This document shows, piece by piece, positions 24,362-39,500 of a stretch of DNA of 64,000 nucleotides. A model generated the notes under the pieces. It was given only the letters and a program-made list of their open reading frames with translations. It had not been told where the DNA came from and did not search any database. Each line of letters begins with the position of its first letter. Position 1 is the stretch's first letter. A program made the position numbers and the translations under genes. Origin of the DNA: Mansonella perstans (taxonomy: Eukaryota; Nematoda; Chromadorea; Rhabditida; Onchocercidae); the NCBI GenBank assembly GCA_037074765.1, contig JBAMDO010000033.1:62001-126000 (forward strand), in the 5' to 3' direction.

Positions 24362-26956
24362 CTAAATGTCATATTTATCCATTAGAAGATGAAAAGCAGT
24401 GATTCAAGGGACAAATGCTCACTCGCTTATTGATTTTTAATAAACTTTTTCTTTCTTTTTCTGGCCCTGGATCAATGATTTATGACCTCCATCACTAAAA
24501 AATTAGATTACATATCAGGAACAAATATGACGTTAACTAATCTATATTCAACAGATTTTTTATCGATATTTTAAAAATCAATGATTACATTCTAATTACA
24601 CTTTTCAATTAAATTTTATGTCTTATACTGTTCTTATTATATTAGGCACAGAAGTCACATTGTCACTCAATTGTGATGATGATGTAATGGCGACATTGAT
24701 TTTTTGTAGTAAAAGTTAATAAAATAATAATGATAATAATTTGATAATAATTGCCAATCTTCCATTTTTAGATATTAGAAATTTCTCATCAACGATTCAG
24801 ACACATATACATTCTACTACAAAGTAAATATACCGTATATATTCCACTAGTTTAGATAAGTTATATAAATGTATAAAGAGATATGTATATATGTGTCTAT
24901 TAAGTTATAGTATATTACATTATGTAACTACTGGAACAATATAAAATAGATGTTTTCATCAATTTATTTCACGACTCATATAAGATTTGTTGCTTGATTG
25001 ATAACAGATTACATTATGAAGAGTTTGCTGATACAGAAAAAGCAAATTTATATATTTATATATATGTATGTATATATATAAATTGATCAGAGAGACAGAT
25101 GTATTATATCGACCATTCCATCAGATATTTGCAATTAAAAAAAAAAAAAAAAAAAACGAGAAAAACTTGCAATAGGCTACAACTAGAAGTTACTAAAAGT
25201 ACGGTGTAAAAATTATCGATGAAAAAAGAAAAATAAAATCAAAAATTTTGTGCCAACAAAATGAGCATTGAAATATAACATACAAATTCAAAAAAAAAAG
25301 CAAGAAAATAAAATATAATTTGCAACAAAATTTCCGGAGAATAAAACACAACAAAAAAAAAAAAAAAAAAAAAAAAACATACATACAATATAAAAAATCA
25401 TATCTTGATTTTAATAAAAAAAATAGTCCAATGAAAAACAATTACGAAGAATAAAATTACAATCTGAAAATAATACAAATAAAGAAAATGCAAAGAGAAA
25501 AAAAATTTATAAAAATTGACGGAACGACGATTAATGATAACAAAAAATAGGGGAAGAGATGATGGGTAACAGCAAAGGAAATAAATAACACATTCTGGAA
25601 TATATTTATGAATTATGCCTTCAAAAAATCTGTTTTATGAATTACTTTTCCTAATCAACTGAAAATTAAAAAAATGATTGGAATTTTTGAGAAATTTTTC
25701 CAAGTGATAGAAAAATATAAACAAACAATATTTCTCAGAAATTTCAACCATGGTAATAAAAACCAGGCAAATTTTTCAGAAAAAAAAAATTTGCATTGCA
25801 AAGAATGAAACGGAGAACAGAAAAGAACGGAACGTAGAGATGATAAATAATTGTGTTTTACGACAATAACAACAAATGTCCTCATAATATTCAAAATTCT
25901 ATAATTTTGAATCATAAGAGAAATTATAACAATTTTGCATAATTATAAAAAATCGCTGTAACTATCAATTTTCAAAAAAAGGAAAAAACTTAAGCTAAAG
26001 CTAATACTGACAAACGCAAACATTTACTGAAGAAATACCAAACCTATCTAAATAAATCTGATTAAATGCCTTCCATAGTGATTTTACAATTGATTTAAAT
26101 TAGAAATTCGAAGAAAAACACACTGTTCAAAAAATTCAAAAAAAATTCGAAATTTAAAAATTTGGAACTTATGTCCTCTATGTGTAAATTCTGTGCTAAA
26201 AACTTACTACAAAGATAAAGTATTGCAGAATCCAGAGGTGAAAAATGTTTCCTAATTTTTAAGCATATCAGCACGACAAATATATTGAAAACTTAAATTA
26301 CAACATTCTAATTAGCATTAAAAACTTTCATAGATGATTCAGTCACTTATGAATACGTGAAATTCAAATGCATTCAGTCACTAATGAATACGTGGAATTC
26401 AATGTGAAACGAACGGACGTAATAATAGAGTGAAATTTAAGACTAATGAGAAACTGATCACGTTGAAATATAGCAAATTTTCGATCATTTGCTCCTCCAG
26501 TAAAATTTGCATGCACTTAAGGGAATTAATCATGATTTCTCGAATACAATATCTCTCCTTTCCCTTGAAAACAAAAATTGAAATCATTTTACAAACTAAT
26601 TTTACAAAAAAAAGTTACATAGAAAAACTACAATCATTAAATTTGTGACATGAAATTTAAATCCCGCAAAGACACAAAAAACTTTCGGAGCAATTTTACC
26701 ACCCCCGCAAACAGTTAAAAAAAAAAATGTGCATGTAATGATGCACAAGCAATAATGCGCAAATGCAAATGGAACTTACCATAAAAACATTCCCGCTGGT
26801 AAAAACAAAACTAAAAATGACAACAGACAGACAACATATCAGAGTAAAGCAAAAGCTATGAAATTAAAATAATGGAACCGATGAAAGGAACAACATGAGC
26901 AATCAGATATTCTAATGATTTCCGGAAATATATCACTTAGATTTCACTTTTCCATT
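24362..26956. other. AT-rich gap, no gene seen
   Basis: Long poly-A and poly-T tracts, a short (TA)n stretch near 25050-25080, and a 33-bp near-perfect tandem duplication at about 26336-26402 (TTCAGTCACTTATGAATACG and its variant). Short frames here are lysine- or phenylalanine-rich artefacts. This is the 3' flank of importin beta. Confidence 0.55.
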
Positions 26957-29900
26957 TTAATTATGGTTTTCCATTTTCGTTGTTTTCAATTTTCGAATCT
27001 CTTTGGTTGCCCAGAGGGCAAGTGATTTCGTTTTAGTCGCTTTACTTCGTCGTCCTTTCGTCAATATCGTCGAGATACTCTGGTTATCGACAAAAGGTAA
27101 TAACTGTTCACCAAATGATGTCACTAAATCTCCTGAAATAATGCTTTCCTTTCAATTTTCACGTGAATCAGGACAATGTGAACAGCTTATATTATCACAA
27201 CCGAATTACTGAAGCCATCAATGACTTTCCTCGAAGATGTTATTGAGTACTGGCATGAACCCTAATCTGTTTATCAAATAATCAAATAACAGCGTGTTTT
27301 GTTCTACTTGGAATTAGAGGAAAATGATTTTTTCGGTTGAAATAGTGATAAATCCAGAAATCGCTGTAAGGAAGAGCAAAAAGTAACCATGCCGACCGCA
27401 GAATTCACAAGAATGTAACACATCAAGTATTTCGAAGAAAACCATTATTAAATTTCAATAATCAGGGACAAACAATGTATACCTAAGTTGAAAAATACAG
27501 GCAATAACTGAGCAGTAAAATTTATTTAGGACTGAATGCCTGCAACTATTCGCAAATCTGGAGAAATGTACAAAAAAAATACTTACCAAGTAATCCAGAA
27601 GCTGCACCTATCAGTGAGTCTGGTGAATTACTGGTAGCAATGAGTTCAATTAAACCAAGCATATTTTGTATCTGATTTTGCAATGGTCGGAGTTGTTCAT
27701 TATTTTGTGTTGTTCGCATTCCTTGCACGATACCCGCATAGGCTTCCACGCAACTTTCTCTTAGCTGCTCCACATATTCAACATTATCGTAATCCTCCTG
27801 AATTACAAATTTTTCGCTTTGATACTCACTAAGATGACTTAACAGTCTTGTGTACTTAAGAAATAATATTACAGTCTTGTGTACCAAAGAAATAATATTC
27901 AAAAAACATTGCTGTCAATTTCCACCAACCGGATCTTCTACTTTCGCAGTAGAAAGGGCCATAACTAGCATAGTCACAACATAATCATAATAACGAATAA
28001 AATTAGGACCGATTGCCAAAGCGACATCACCAAAACACGAAAGTACGGCAGGTTTCACCAACCGATCTATTTTATTACTCTGCAAAAAGAAATCATTAGA
28101 TAAATGCCTTAACAAAAAAAAGAGAAAAGAACAAAACACTGACAAATCCCAAATTTGATTTTTCATTAGATGCTGATACAATAGCCGCCAAAATATAATT
28201 TGGACGTGAAATTCATACTCTGGATTTCAAGCTCAATTCTGTAAACTTGCGTCAAAAAAATGTCAGCCCTAAATTTGAAAATTTGTTTTCATGCTAAATA
28301 TTTTCTTTAAGTAAATACAACATTGTTAATTAAATCAATGAAAAATCCAAAATCTAGAGAAAATTATGAACAAAAATAAACCTGCACAATTTGGAAGAGT
28401 AGTTCCATAAATTCATCTAAGTGTGGCATCAAAGCTGCTTCTAGTGCCCGGCATAAATCAACCAATACACCAATGGCTGCTGAACATACTTGGCTTTCTT
28501 CGTGATTTTGCAAGCCCGCTACCAGAAATGGTTTGAACACATCCAAATATGTGGCGAATTGACAATCCAATGCTGAAATCATAATTTCATGGAAATGGCA
28601 GGCGATAAAAAATAGATTAGTTCCCATATTTGTGGCAGTTTTTAAAAATTTTACCAACACTCCAAACAATCTAAAACCACTCAAAGCCAGAGTTTCAAAG
28701 AAATTTCAAAAGAAAAATAAAAACCTCCAATAAGTGTGCTAACAGCCATCAAAGCATCCTCCATGACACCACCACATTCTTTGCCAGCACACCTAAAAAT
28801 CAAGATAATGAAATATCAGAAAAGCAGATCTGAGAAAATAAAAGATTCGCAATAAAATAATACATTCTCACTGTTTTATAGAAGACAGCTTAAGCTTACG
28901 TATTTTGTTATACAAAAAAATTTTGATCTTTAGTACACATTAAAGATCAAATGCTATGCAAAATACATTTCTTACATTCTTACAAACCAACCGTGACCAT
29001 GTTGGCAAATCTTAATGCAACTTTTTGATCACTACTATAGCATTAAAATCTGCAAGTAGTTTTACAGCTGTACTAATTTCTATGTTTGTTTCCTGGAAGT
29101 CCATCAGTGTTAATTTTTACCTTTCTTATCTTTGTCTTACATCCTAATACTGACATTTCAAATTTGCAAAACAGTTTGATTTGCGGGTAAGAATCAGTAC
29201 TTTTCTTCATGTTAACGGTAATGATTTCTTTATTTGATCAGTTGTTAACCATCAGATGATGGATTTCTTAATTAAAAAAATCACCTTTGCATAATTTGTA
29301 GCAAGCCTTGCATGATAGCATCACCAATATACGGCGTATCTTCCGGCCTCATTTTGCGCAATACAGATTGTAAAGTTGCACATAGCAATGATTCCAGATC
29401 TCGTAGCTGGCTCTGAATGAAAAATCTAGTAAAAAATTAAATAGGAAATCAAAGTAGGGTAAATCTATTACACTGTATTTGTCATTATGGAATCAGCAGA
29501 AATTTTATGATTAATTGTGATGGGTCGAATGTAAAATTGCTTCGTGGCTTTAGTACAACACTGAAACGATATTCAGCTCTTCATTTTCCTAGACAGCTCC
29601 GCTCTCTCATTAGACTTTTTTACATTTTGGCTCATTAAAAACTAATCATTTTTTTCGAATCATGTTGGAAAATAACGACTAATAGTCACTATAGCCGAAA
29701 AAGTAATTACTCACTTTCTCAGTAAATAGTGAAACATGGATTCAAAACAATTTCAAAAACCTTGAGGTCAACATACTATTAGTTCAATGGAAAAAAAACA
29801 GAACTTATTCGAGTATTACCACGCTAAAATTAACGCTAAATTTTTGTAACCTTGTCACTTAATGACTCCAATGAATTCTCGATGTTCAGCAACTGCTCCA

Positions 29901-32900
29901 ACTTCCTGAGCACAATCACAGTAGTATTCTGCACCACAGGATAGCAATCCTTTGGACTATTTTTGATTAATTCCATCAAAGTTTCATAGGCAGCGATTCG
30001 TAAATTTGATACATGAGCATCTGGTCTATAATTAAAGTTAAGGTGATCTATGCATCCGAAAAAGACAGTGGAATATCAACAAGACCAATAATAAAACAAT
30101 AAAAAAAAACTTGAAAATCTCACTTGCAAAAGTTTAAAGCTACGAAAAATATGTAAAATTCTGAGCCAACAGGTATTTATAAAAGCCAAGGATTAAGTTA
30201 GCAAAAGAAATCGATGTTACTTCAGCAAAAGAAATCGATGTTACTTCTTATTGACTCTTATATGCTTCTTTCAAGAACAAACCTGTCAGTTGCCTTAATA
30301 AGCTCATTTACCATGCCTTCAAAACAGGAAGTCAATATATACGTTTCAGGCTGACCCGTATTATCAGTTCCTTGTCGGCAAGCCATATCAAAAGCTGCTT
30401 TGGCTAAGCTTGAAATTGCCTGGAGAAAAAATTATCTTTAGAGATGTTTAAACATGAAAAAGCAAAACTTCTTTTTAACTTGATTACATAATTTTTCCTT
30501 CACAAGGAATTGTCTTTGCTCCATATTCATTGATATGAACTGCATTTTGAACGACAAGTACTAACTTAATTCAGAACTATAGATGATAGAATCCATTCAA
30601 AAAAAAGAAAGAAATACCCAGCAAACGTTGGCGGCAACACGTGGTTCTTGATGCAAAGCAGTCGATAAAGCAGGAAGCATTGGAGCTAAGATTTCCTGCC
30701 GAGTTACCACCTCTTCACAAGTGTCGCATACTCGCCCAATACACCAGGCAGCTGTGTCACGTACTTGTAACTGAAATGTTGTATAAAAACATAATAAAAT
30801 ATTAAATGACTTTGACAGCCTGATAATTTTTTTCCGGTCCTGTACCGCAATTAAGTAAAGAAGTGTAGAACAACTGTAGACTAAGTTTTCATATCTAGAA
30901 ACAAAATAGCTTGATTTAAAAAAAGTTTTGCTGCATGTAATGCATTCCATTGAAAAACTAACTTTACTAATTTCATTTTTATTTTTGATTAATTGCGTTT
31001 TTATTACTTGTGTCTATCCAAATCATTTTTACAATTTTTTAGTCTCAAATATAAAATTTCTTAAATAACTGACACTGTATCCAAATATTAATCACCACCT
31101 AATAGCACAAATAGAAGCAGGATGTATTCAAGTTTATTAAAATTGAACTAACACTCACCTGTGGATCAGATAATGATGCAATAATACTTGTTATAGCTGA
31201 TTCAACTAACTGTGTCAGGACTGCTTCATTCGGCCCGTCTAATATTGACCCAAATGCCATTATAGATGCTTCCCGATATCTACAACAAAAAAGAAATGAA
31301 ATGTGATGAAATAAATCAAATGTAAGATTTCGGATAAAAAAGATTTGAAAAAAAATTTGATAGAAGATTTGAAGCAAGATAAAATAACTTGCTTCAGTTC
31401 AAAAAAACAAAAAGTCGAAAATTACCTCCAACTAGGGTTTTTCAAATGCTGCTGGATGAAAGGCAAAATTGGTTCGACAATAGAATCGCCGGTACATTGC
31501 GCAAGAAGCATTATGCACACGCCAGCTGCTTTCGCCGGATTCCAATCATCTTCATCGTCGCTTTCTTCCTGTTTAGCTAATGTTTCAGTGAGAATAGGTA
31601 TCAAATGAGTTAAAGCTCCTGAAATGATGCACGAAGTCAAAAAACTCGCCCAAAACAGTGCTCGACAATATCATCTCTTCTCGGATCATCCATTCGTTAA
31701 ATAGGATTCCCTACACATGAGTGAAGTGATGCAAGATATAATCATACCAAAGGTTTATTACAATCATTTGCAATCTTTGGTCTAAATATATTAAAGGAAA
31801 AGCAAAGAAAAAAAAAATATGGACCACGTGCATAATGGCGTGAAACATTTTCAGGAGCACGGCCTTGTTCCCGAGCTTCTTCTGCTTCTACGGATAGAGA
31901 TATCTCTTCTTCACAAACATTTGACCAAAATTCAATACCTTGCAAAGCCACTTCATTAATTTGAGATTTCATTGCATTTAAACTAATCTGAAAAATATGC
32001 TTTCATAATAACATAACTACACACCTATTTCTATGTTATCGAAGGTCCACCAAATGGTACTTTGAAAAAAATCTTCCATTGATTCTTCGCATTAAATATA
32101 CAATTTGATGCACAGGGTAAAATGAGAACGGATTGAAATCTAAAGTCTAAATATTTGATTGTGAAAATTACAAAAGTCAAGAGGCAAGAAAATTTAAACC
32201 ATCAAATAAAATTTCAGAATACAAACCGGAAAAAGTGCATCCATATACTGCTCCATAAACTGATAATAAAGTGACATAATCCTGACCAGGCACTGCATGG
32301 CTACTACTTTGACGGCTGTTTCAGGGCACTGCGACGACTCACACACCACTTGCATAATCATATGCCGCTCGTTCTAAAATGTGCAATACATTAAAAAAGT
32401 GACTTGATAAAGATTAATGACAAAACGGATCATGAAAATTCAAAAAAAAAACGATAACTTCTTCCGCATCAGAAGTTCACGTACTAGGAATGAGAATTCC
32501 ACTACTTCAGAAGGATTAATACCTCACTGTAGATTTATTTAATCATTTATTAACGCGTTTCCTTCGATACTTCGTATCACAATAAAGACATTAATAGAAG
32601 AAATATGAACTGCTTTCTGAAGAAATTGATAACGAGCTCGTAATGAGCAGAAAAATAATCTTCAATTTGAATAACCGCTCTGAAAAAAAGAAGACCTCTC
32701 TGGTGAAGTTATGTTTCGTGAATTCGATCGAATTTAGCATAGCGTTAGCAGCTGCAAGACGAATATGATTGGACGGTTCATCTTTTCGTAACCCATGAAC
32801 AATAGCGGTCAAAATCTGATTTGATTCTCTTTCCAATAATGATCCACATATATCTTGACAAATGTAACCCAAGGCCTGAAATGGTAGTAAATTAAGACAA

Positions 32901-34816
32901 TTATGTCTGCTCATTATAACAGTGTTTGTGGGACAACTATAATTTATCACGATTTTGTTTTCATAAAAATATTCATAGCCAAGACCAGATTTAAATCTAA
33001 TATAAATCTATTGCAGAATACAACAAAATACGCAAAAAAAACAAAGTTTTAAGAAATAAAGTGCTACCTCTAGTGATGCTTCCCTTAATATTTCACTGTT
33101 GTTCGTTAATATTACGCTATCCTTTAAATGCGTTATAACATCCGGCCACAGCTGAAACAATATTTCGAAAGGTTTTTATGATTATCATCATCTTTAGTGC
33201 ACCTATCTTCTTTTATTTTTAGTGAAACGTAATATATTCCGTTAAGACATTCAACAGTTTCTTTTTCCAGCATCACTCCTCTTTGTATTAAACAACATGA
33301 AAATTTAAACACAACTTACTAGGAATTTCAGAAAAAAATTCCAATAAGTAAATTATCATATTTCAATATCATATAAAACCTGATTCATTACATAAACCAC
33401 CACTGCCGCTACATTATTACTTTCAGCCGTTTATTCATTTCACATGGTTAACAAATAATATTCATAATAAATTTAATTAAAAAAGTTACCTGTGAAGGAA
33501 TTTCGGCACATGCTATAGCAGCAACACACTGAGCTGCAATGGATGGCCTAAAAGGTTCAGTGCCAAGAGTACGAACTACATTCTGCTTTACAAATTCGCG
33601 AACATCTATTGGTAAAGCGAGCCATCTAAAAGTATTCATTAACGCATTAAATTTCTTGAACAAACACCACCATTTCTTGCAATTCTAGTTCTAGCGAAAG
33701 TCAAAGAGAAAATTTTTCCTCTCTGATTTTGTAGCAAAGAATGTAACCACAAAAATAAAATAAATTTCCCTGCTGTCACATCTAGACAAGCTCACTTTAT
33801 CGTTTACATAAAATTCAAAGAAATCACACACATCTCAAGAACGGATATTAATCTATTAAGAGAAACCCTCTAATTTTGTTTCATCAACTTTTTTTCGCTG
33901 AACGCCTATCTTTACTACATCACAATAGTAAATAATGAAATCCAAAAACCAGTAAATAAGAATACCTTGTAAGATATTCATTTTTCGTCGCGTCTTCTTT
34001 TGCAACCAAAACATTTTTCAGCTGTAAACCAGCAGCTTGCCTTACAAAATTTGAATAAGATGACGTTGCAAGAACCGTCGATAGCTGCTTTGTGAATTCT
34101 GGCTGAAAATTTTCACTATCTCATAAATTCTCCCACCAGTTGTCTAACTTCCATTCCAAATAAAGTCCTAAACGATGCAAAACATCAAGAAGAGCTATAG
34201 CAAGCAGCAAAATTGCTGTTGATGATCAAATAATATGCTGTCTTTGTTCCAGTTGTTGTTACACACTACTATTTTTTTTTGAAAAAAATTCCAAATATAC
34301 TAAAGAAAAATTGAAAAAAGAAAGTGACATACAAAATTAGTAACGCATGCACGTCGCAAATAATCCAACGCAAGAGTTTGATCATTTGGATCTAAAAAAA
34401 AAATTATTAATTATGCGAATACTGAAAAATATACATAAAAATTTGAATTCCTTTCAACCTCCTCTAATATTGCTGAATTTAGGCGCTTCATCATACATGA
34501 AATTTGTAACTGTACAATTTTTTATGTCAAGAATGCTTAGAACTAACTTTTAAAAAACCAGAAATGGTTTCGAATATTGCATGAACTTTTAGATATCCAA
34601 ATACGTTGCTACTCCCACTTACATCACAACATTCAGCTTTTACCATTCTTTTCCATATCATTAATCAGTAGTAACCATTCTGTTACTGCATGAGATTGAT
34701 ATCCCATACTATCGTCATTCATAACGTTAGATTTTATGTAAAGTTTTCTTAATAAGGAACAACTTACTTAATGAAGCGGTCCGTTGTAATACTTCTAATA
34801 GCTCCTCCTGAGCCAT
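26957..34816 (-). CDS. imb-1: Importin subunit beta (karyopherin beta-1)
   Basis: Nineteen exons, starting at ATG 34816 just after AATTTCAG: 34816-34768, 34391-34333, 34102-33966, 33625-33490, 33151-33068, 32875-32696, 32373-32227, 31987-31825, 31618-31426, 31279-31159, 30770-30618, 30419-30283, 30025-29851, 29412-29285, 28792-28725, 28572-28382, 28079-27930, 27797-27587 and 27132-26957. Phases close perfectly at 886 codons (885 aa; animal importins beta are about 876). It carries cargo through nuclear pores with importin alpha and is controlled by Ran-GTP. Diagnostic segments include [22 protein letters not shown], an acidic loop [10 protein letters not shown] (the known acidic loop position), [36 protein letters not shown] and a C-terminus with [13 protein letters not shown]. 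The HEAT-repeat solenoid is complete. Some donors are non-consensus (GTCTTC after exon 6, GTCCAT after exon 8). The symbol is by analogy with C. elegans. Confidence 0.95.
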
Positions 34817-36583
34817 TTTTTCACCTGAAATTCATTAAATAAATTTAGAAAATTGAAATTGAAGGAAAACTAATCTGACAAGGTTCACAGAGCCACAAAT
34901 TATAGACTACAAAAATTGGGAAACTCTCATAATTGATCGAAATTTTTTAAGCGTACCCTCCTTTTTTTTTGAAGAGGATTTTTTAGAAATATGTCATTAA
35001 TGGAATAAGAAAAGATTACAACTCAAAAATTGTGCCAATGAAAAAAAATCACTTTATTTAAACAAAATAATATTTCTATTGAAAAAAAAATTTGAGTAAC
35101 AAATTGAACAATCCAAAAAAAAAAAAAAAAAAAAATGCTAATAGCGAGAAATAAAACCATTCAAGAAGGCCCTAAACGATTTTCTGATCAAATTGGTCCA
35201 TTTGACTGAGAAACTTTTAACTTATCCAACCGAACATAGTTTGTATTGCTACTGGTGCAACTCATCCAACTTCCAAAATGCAAACGCTACCGAAAAATCC
35301 TTCACAGAAGAACTTTTTACGGAATAAAATTTTATAAACAGGTTGCACGTGATTTATTTAGAATTTCATGTAAAATGTTTTATTTGTACTAATTTCAACT
35401 GTACAACACATATCATATTGATTCACCAAAGCTAACCAGTAGATTTCCCGCACAAACCTAATTGGTACCGGAATACAGAACCGATTTTCCATAACCCACG
35501 GAACAGTATGAAAATACTTCTATCCCATATAGTATTGAGTATATTTAATCATCGTTTAGGATTGTTCGTTACACATCAGGCACCTGTTGAATAATCTTTC
35601 ACAATGTACTAATTCTATTAAAGTATCGAGAAAAAAGTGAGAAATTTGAAACTTTTTCACCTTTATTCTTACCTGTCTAATTGGGATATATCTTAACTTA
35701 ATGAGTCCGTGAAAATTTTTAAAACCACATTTTAATTCTGTGAAAATATTTTTACTCTCTTAATTTCTGGTGCTTACTCTCAATTTCTGATACCAACAAG
35801 TGTTTGTGAATATTTGATTGTATTTCTTCATTCTATCATTTCTTCAATTATATTACATTTATTCATATCTTATCACTTCTTAACATTATCATTTTATAAC
35901 AAATTTTGAAAAAAAAAAAATTCTTTAAAATTTTCTAAAAATTTGTACAATTTTTTCAAATTCTTTAATTTTTTTTTCGTTCTCTGTTTTCATTTCTCAT
36001 TTTTTTGATGATTTTTCTTTCTTTCTTTCTTTACTACCTCCTAATCTGTAACAGTAGCACTTGAAATTATTGTCATGTTGTAATCTTATCCAAAAACATT
36101 CCATTGGTACTCATTTTAAAACATATATCAATTAAACATTAACTGCTGCTACTGCTGTAAAATTACGATTACCGTTGTTGTAAGGTAGACAATATTAGGT
36201 GTACGAGCTCTTGAAACAATATTTGTTAGTATTTTTATTTTAAAATTTAATTTTTTTAAAGATGATCAGTATGTTATTTTATCATATATCATTCTTGGAT
36301 TATTCAATGAAATCTATGCATAGATATTGTCTCACCTTCGATATTATCTTCATCGATTCCTGGGGTTTTTCATTCCTTTCAGTTTCTGGAATTAATATGT
36401 GAAATAAATGAACATTCGAATGAATTAATTACTCTCGGAATTCCCATTAGAGATTACCAATGCGGTTATTGGTAAAAAAAAAAATTAAGGAAAGATTGGC
36501 AATGTAAGATTTAGCTGTACCTGAAGTTGAAATAAGTATGTGATTTAAGGAAATTATTTTAACATACAAGTGAAGCCGGAAAC
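34817..36583. other. Divergent intergenic region between importin beta and UFD1
   Basis: About 1.77 kb separates two head-to-head housekeeping start codons. It contains the presumed trans-splice acceptor of importin beta (AATTTCAG next to the ATG), poly-A and poly-T runs, and a CTTTCTTTCTTTCTTT tract near 36018. No other gene is visible. It may serve as a shared promoter region; no defined element was identified. Confidence 0.5.
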
Positions 36584-39500
36584 ATGTTCGATGGTTTTGG
36601 AGCGATGATGTTTGGAGCACCAGTACGTCCCTTTGAATTGCAACTTCGGTGCTTCTCAGCAGCATTTCATGAAGCGGCGGATACGAAGAAAATAAATGAG
36701 TTGAATCATGGTGGAAAGGTAATATATGAATTCTGTTTTTACTGTAAATTTTAGAAATTAAATTTTAAACCAAATATACTAAGTGGCATCGCTTATCTTT
36801 TGTTGCACTGTATTTATTATTAACTATTGGTTTAGGTTAGCTATGCATAGGACAAAAAAATATTTTCGATTATTTACTCGATGTTATGGGTAAGCGAACG
36901 ATGAAGTGTTTTATCCATAAATATGGATAACCAGAAAAACAAATTTTCGTAACTCTATTTTTAGATATTAGTAAAGCAAAAAGGTATTTCCATTTGCTTC
37001 ATTTGTTGCAAAAAATAATTTCATTTTATTCAAAATTGCAATTTGACACGCCTCATACGTGACATTCGGTTAATTTAAGATTTACTGATCAATCATTCTT
37101 AAATTGCGGAGATTTATTCACAATTTCTTAGGAAGTTACCAAAAAAGTCCTATATTTAAGAAAAAAAAATTGCCCATTATTACTGTTGTCTGTTTGCGCA
37201 CTATTTTTATTTAGATTTTACTTCCACCATCGGCTTTGGATCTATTAGTTCGTCTCAACATCGAATATCCAATGATGTTCAAAGTGCAAAATTTGAATAA
37301 TTCAGAATACTCAACGCACTGCGGTGTTTTGGAATTCTTAGCAGAAGAGGGTCGTTGCTATCTTCCATCATGGGTATGTTATAAGTAAGGTGTATATAGT
37401 TAAGCAAAAGTTAGAACCATGGATACGAAGGATGAGTGATTTAATATTTCAAATCGATTCATAAAAAGTCACCGAATTCATAGAAAGGTGAATCGGATTT
37501 CGAAATGGAATTTCTGAAAAATGAAACTATGTAAAAATATCTCGAATAATTTACGTAGATTTTAGGTTTTTGTATAAATCAAAAGATACATTGTTGATGC
37601 ATGATATCATTTTCATTTATCTAATTAGAAGGCTTAATTTATAGGTTTGGGAGACTAATCAGCTCATACAATTAAAACAAATGTAACTCTAAGTGATTCA
37701 TAGCGTGATGAAATATATTGAATGAATAAAACTCGATAATCGTGTTAACATTATTTCTCTGAAGCAAGGCTATTTTCCTTTCAGATGATGCGTCAACTGC
37801 ATCTTAATGAAGGTGAATGTGTTCGAATAACATATGCCACATTACCGAAAGCCACATATACGAAGTTAAAACCGCAGTCTACGGATTTTCTAGGTATTTC
37901 AAATCCGAGAGCTGTACTCGAAGTAGAGCTACGCAAATTTGCTTGTCTTACAAAGGGGGACATTATTGCTGTTGAGGTCAGCTTGTAGCATTCGGGTTAT
38001 TTTCTGTCATGTAATGGAATAAAATATAACTATATAAAGTTAATTTGGAATTGTATAGCAAGGATAGTTTTCAGTGCGGGTTTCAACTGTATGAAATAGA
38101 ATAAATATATCATTAGGGAAAGACTAATCAAGCGTTCATGTGATGATGACAGCAATACACGAATATACTGAACAATTTCTGGATATCCCATAACAGAAGT
38201 ATATTGTTAGGATGGCCACTTTGTATTTTCAATTCTCTACGACGAGGCAGTTAAAATTTGAAAGAGGATTGGCATTTCTGGAATTAGCTTGCTACTTTGA
38301 GACTTTTATTATTTTTAAACTGCGATTAACTGTTAAACTGAAATTTTCTTCGATCTATTTGCAAGCTTGAACTGTGAATGCATGAAGCATTTTTTTTTGT
38401 TGAATTTTATGATTACTGATTCAATTAAATTGCAGGAACTCCAAAGTATATAATAGCTTTGTCATTATAGAATTGATTTCACTTTCTGTTTTGTTGCTTC
38501 ACATAAATTTGTTAAGTTACCAGTATTTCATAAGAATAACAGCAGTTATATACGCTAATCTGTAGTGCGTAAATATATATTTTATCGTCATTAAAGCACT
38601 GCTGCAAATGTTTTTTCTATCGATGAAGATTTTTTTTCAGTATAACGATCAAATTTTGGAATTTTTGGTAATGGAAGTAAAACCTGGAAGAGCTGTTTCA
38701 ATCATCGAATGTGACATGAATGTGGAATTTGATGCACCAGAGGGTTATGTTGAACCGAATACAAATGCAGCATCCAGCTCAAATGCTGTAATAGGTTTCG
38801 CATGTTGTAGTTTTTCATATTTCGAAAGTAAGCATTAGAAGACCATCACCAGAATGACACAGTACACGAATTCTCTTCATTCCTATGGTGAAATATACCA
38901 TTTAAGAACTGTAAATTTTTGTATTTAGCTTGTTGAAGAGGAAAGGATAAGGATGAAAAACTTTATAAAGGAAAATTATCTTAATGGTTTCATCTTTTAC
39001 GTCAAAAACTGAGATGGCAGGCAGTAGTTTACTTCGTATTTAGGCACTGAATATTAGGGTGAATGATCCAATTTTTATTACAATTTTATCTTGCAAATTA
39101 GTGTTAATTAGTACTTAAATCTTAATTGGACTAGGATTTCAAACACTGAATTTGTCAAAAAATTACAAATGAAGCGAATTAATTGTTGTTTTCAGTCATC
39201 GATACCATCAGCACCAGCGGTAGATGAAATAGGAGTGAAGGCTGGTGGTGGATTTAAAGCATTTACTGGTGCAGGTCATCGTTTGGACGGGAAATCGAAG
39301 TCTTCAACAGCTTCACTGACTGAAATGGAAGCAGCTGAGCGATTACTTCCGCAGTTGATCGTTGATACCAATTATACTCCTGGAAAACTGGAATTTGTAA
39401 GGTCAGTCTTTTTCCTTTTTTTTTTCTTTTTTTGTAATAAAGGAGAAGCAGTACCTCTAAGATACAGTCATTTCAAAATTAAATTTTGATATTTAGGGAA

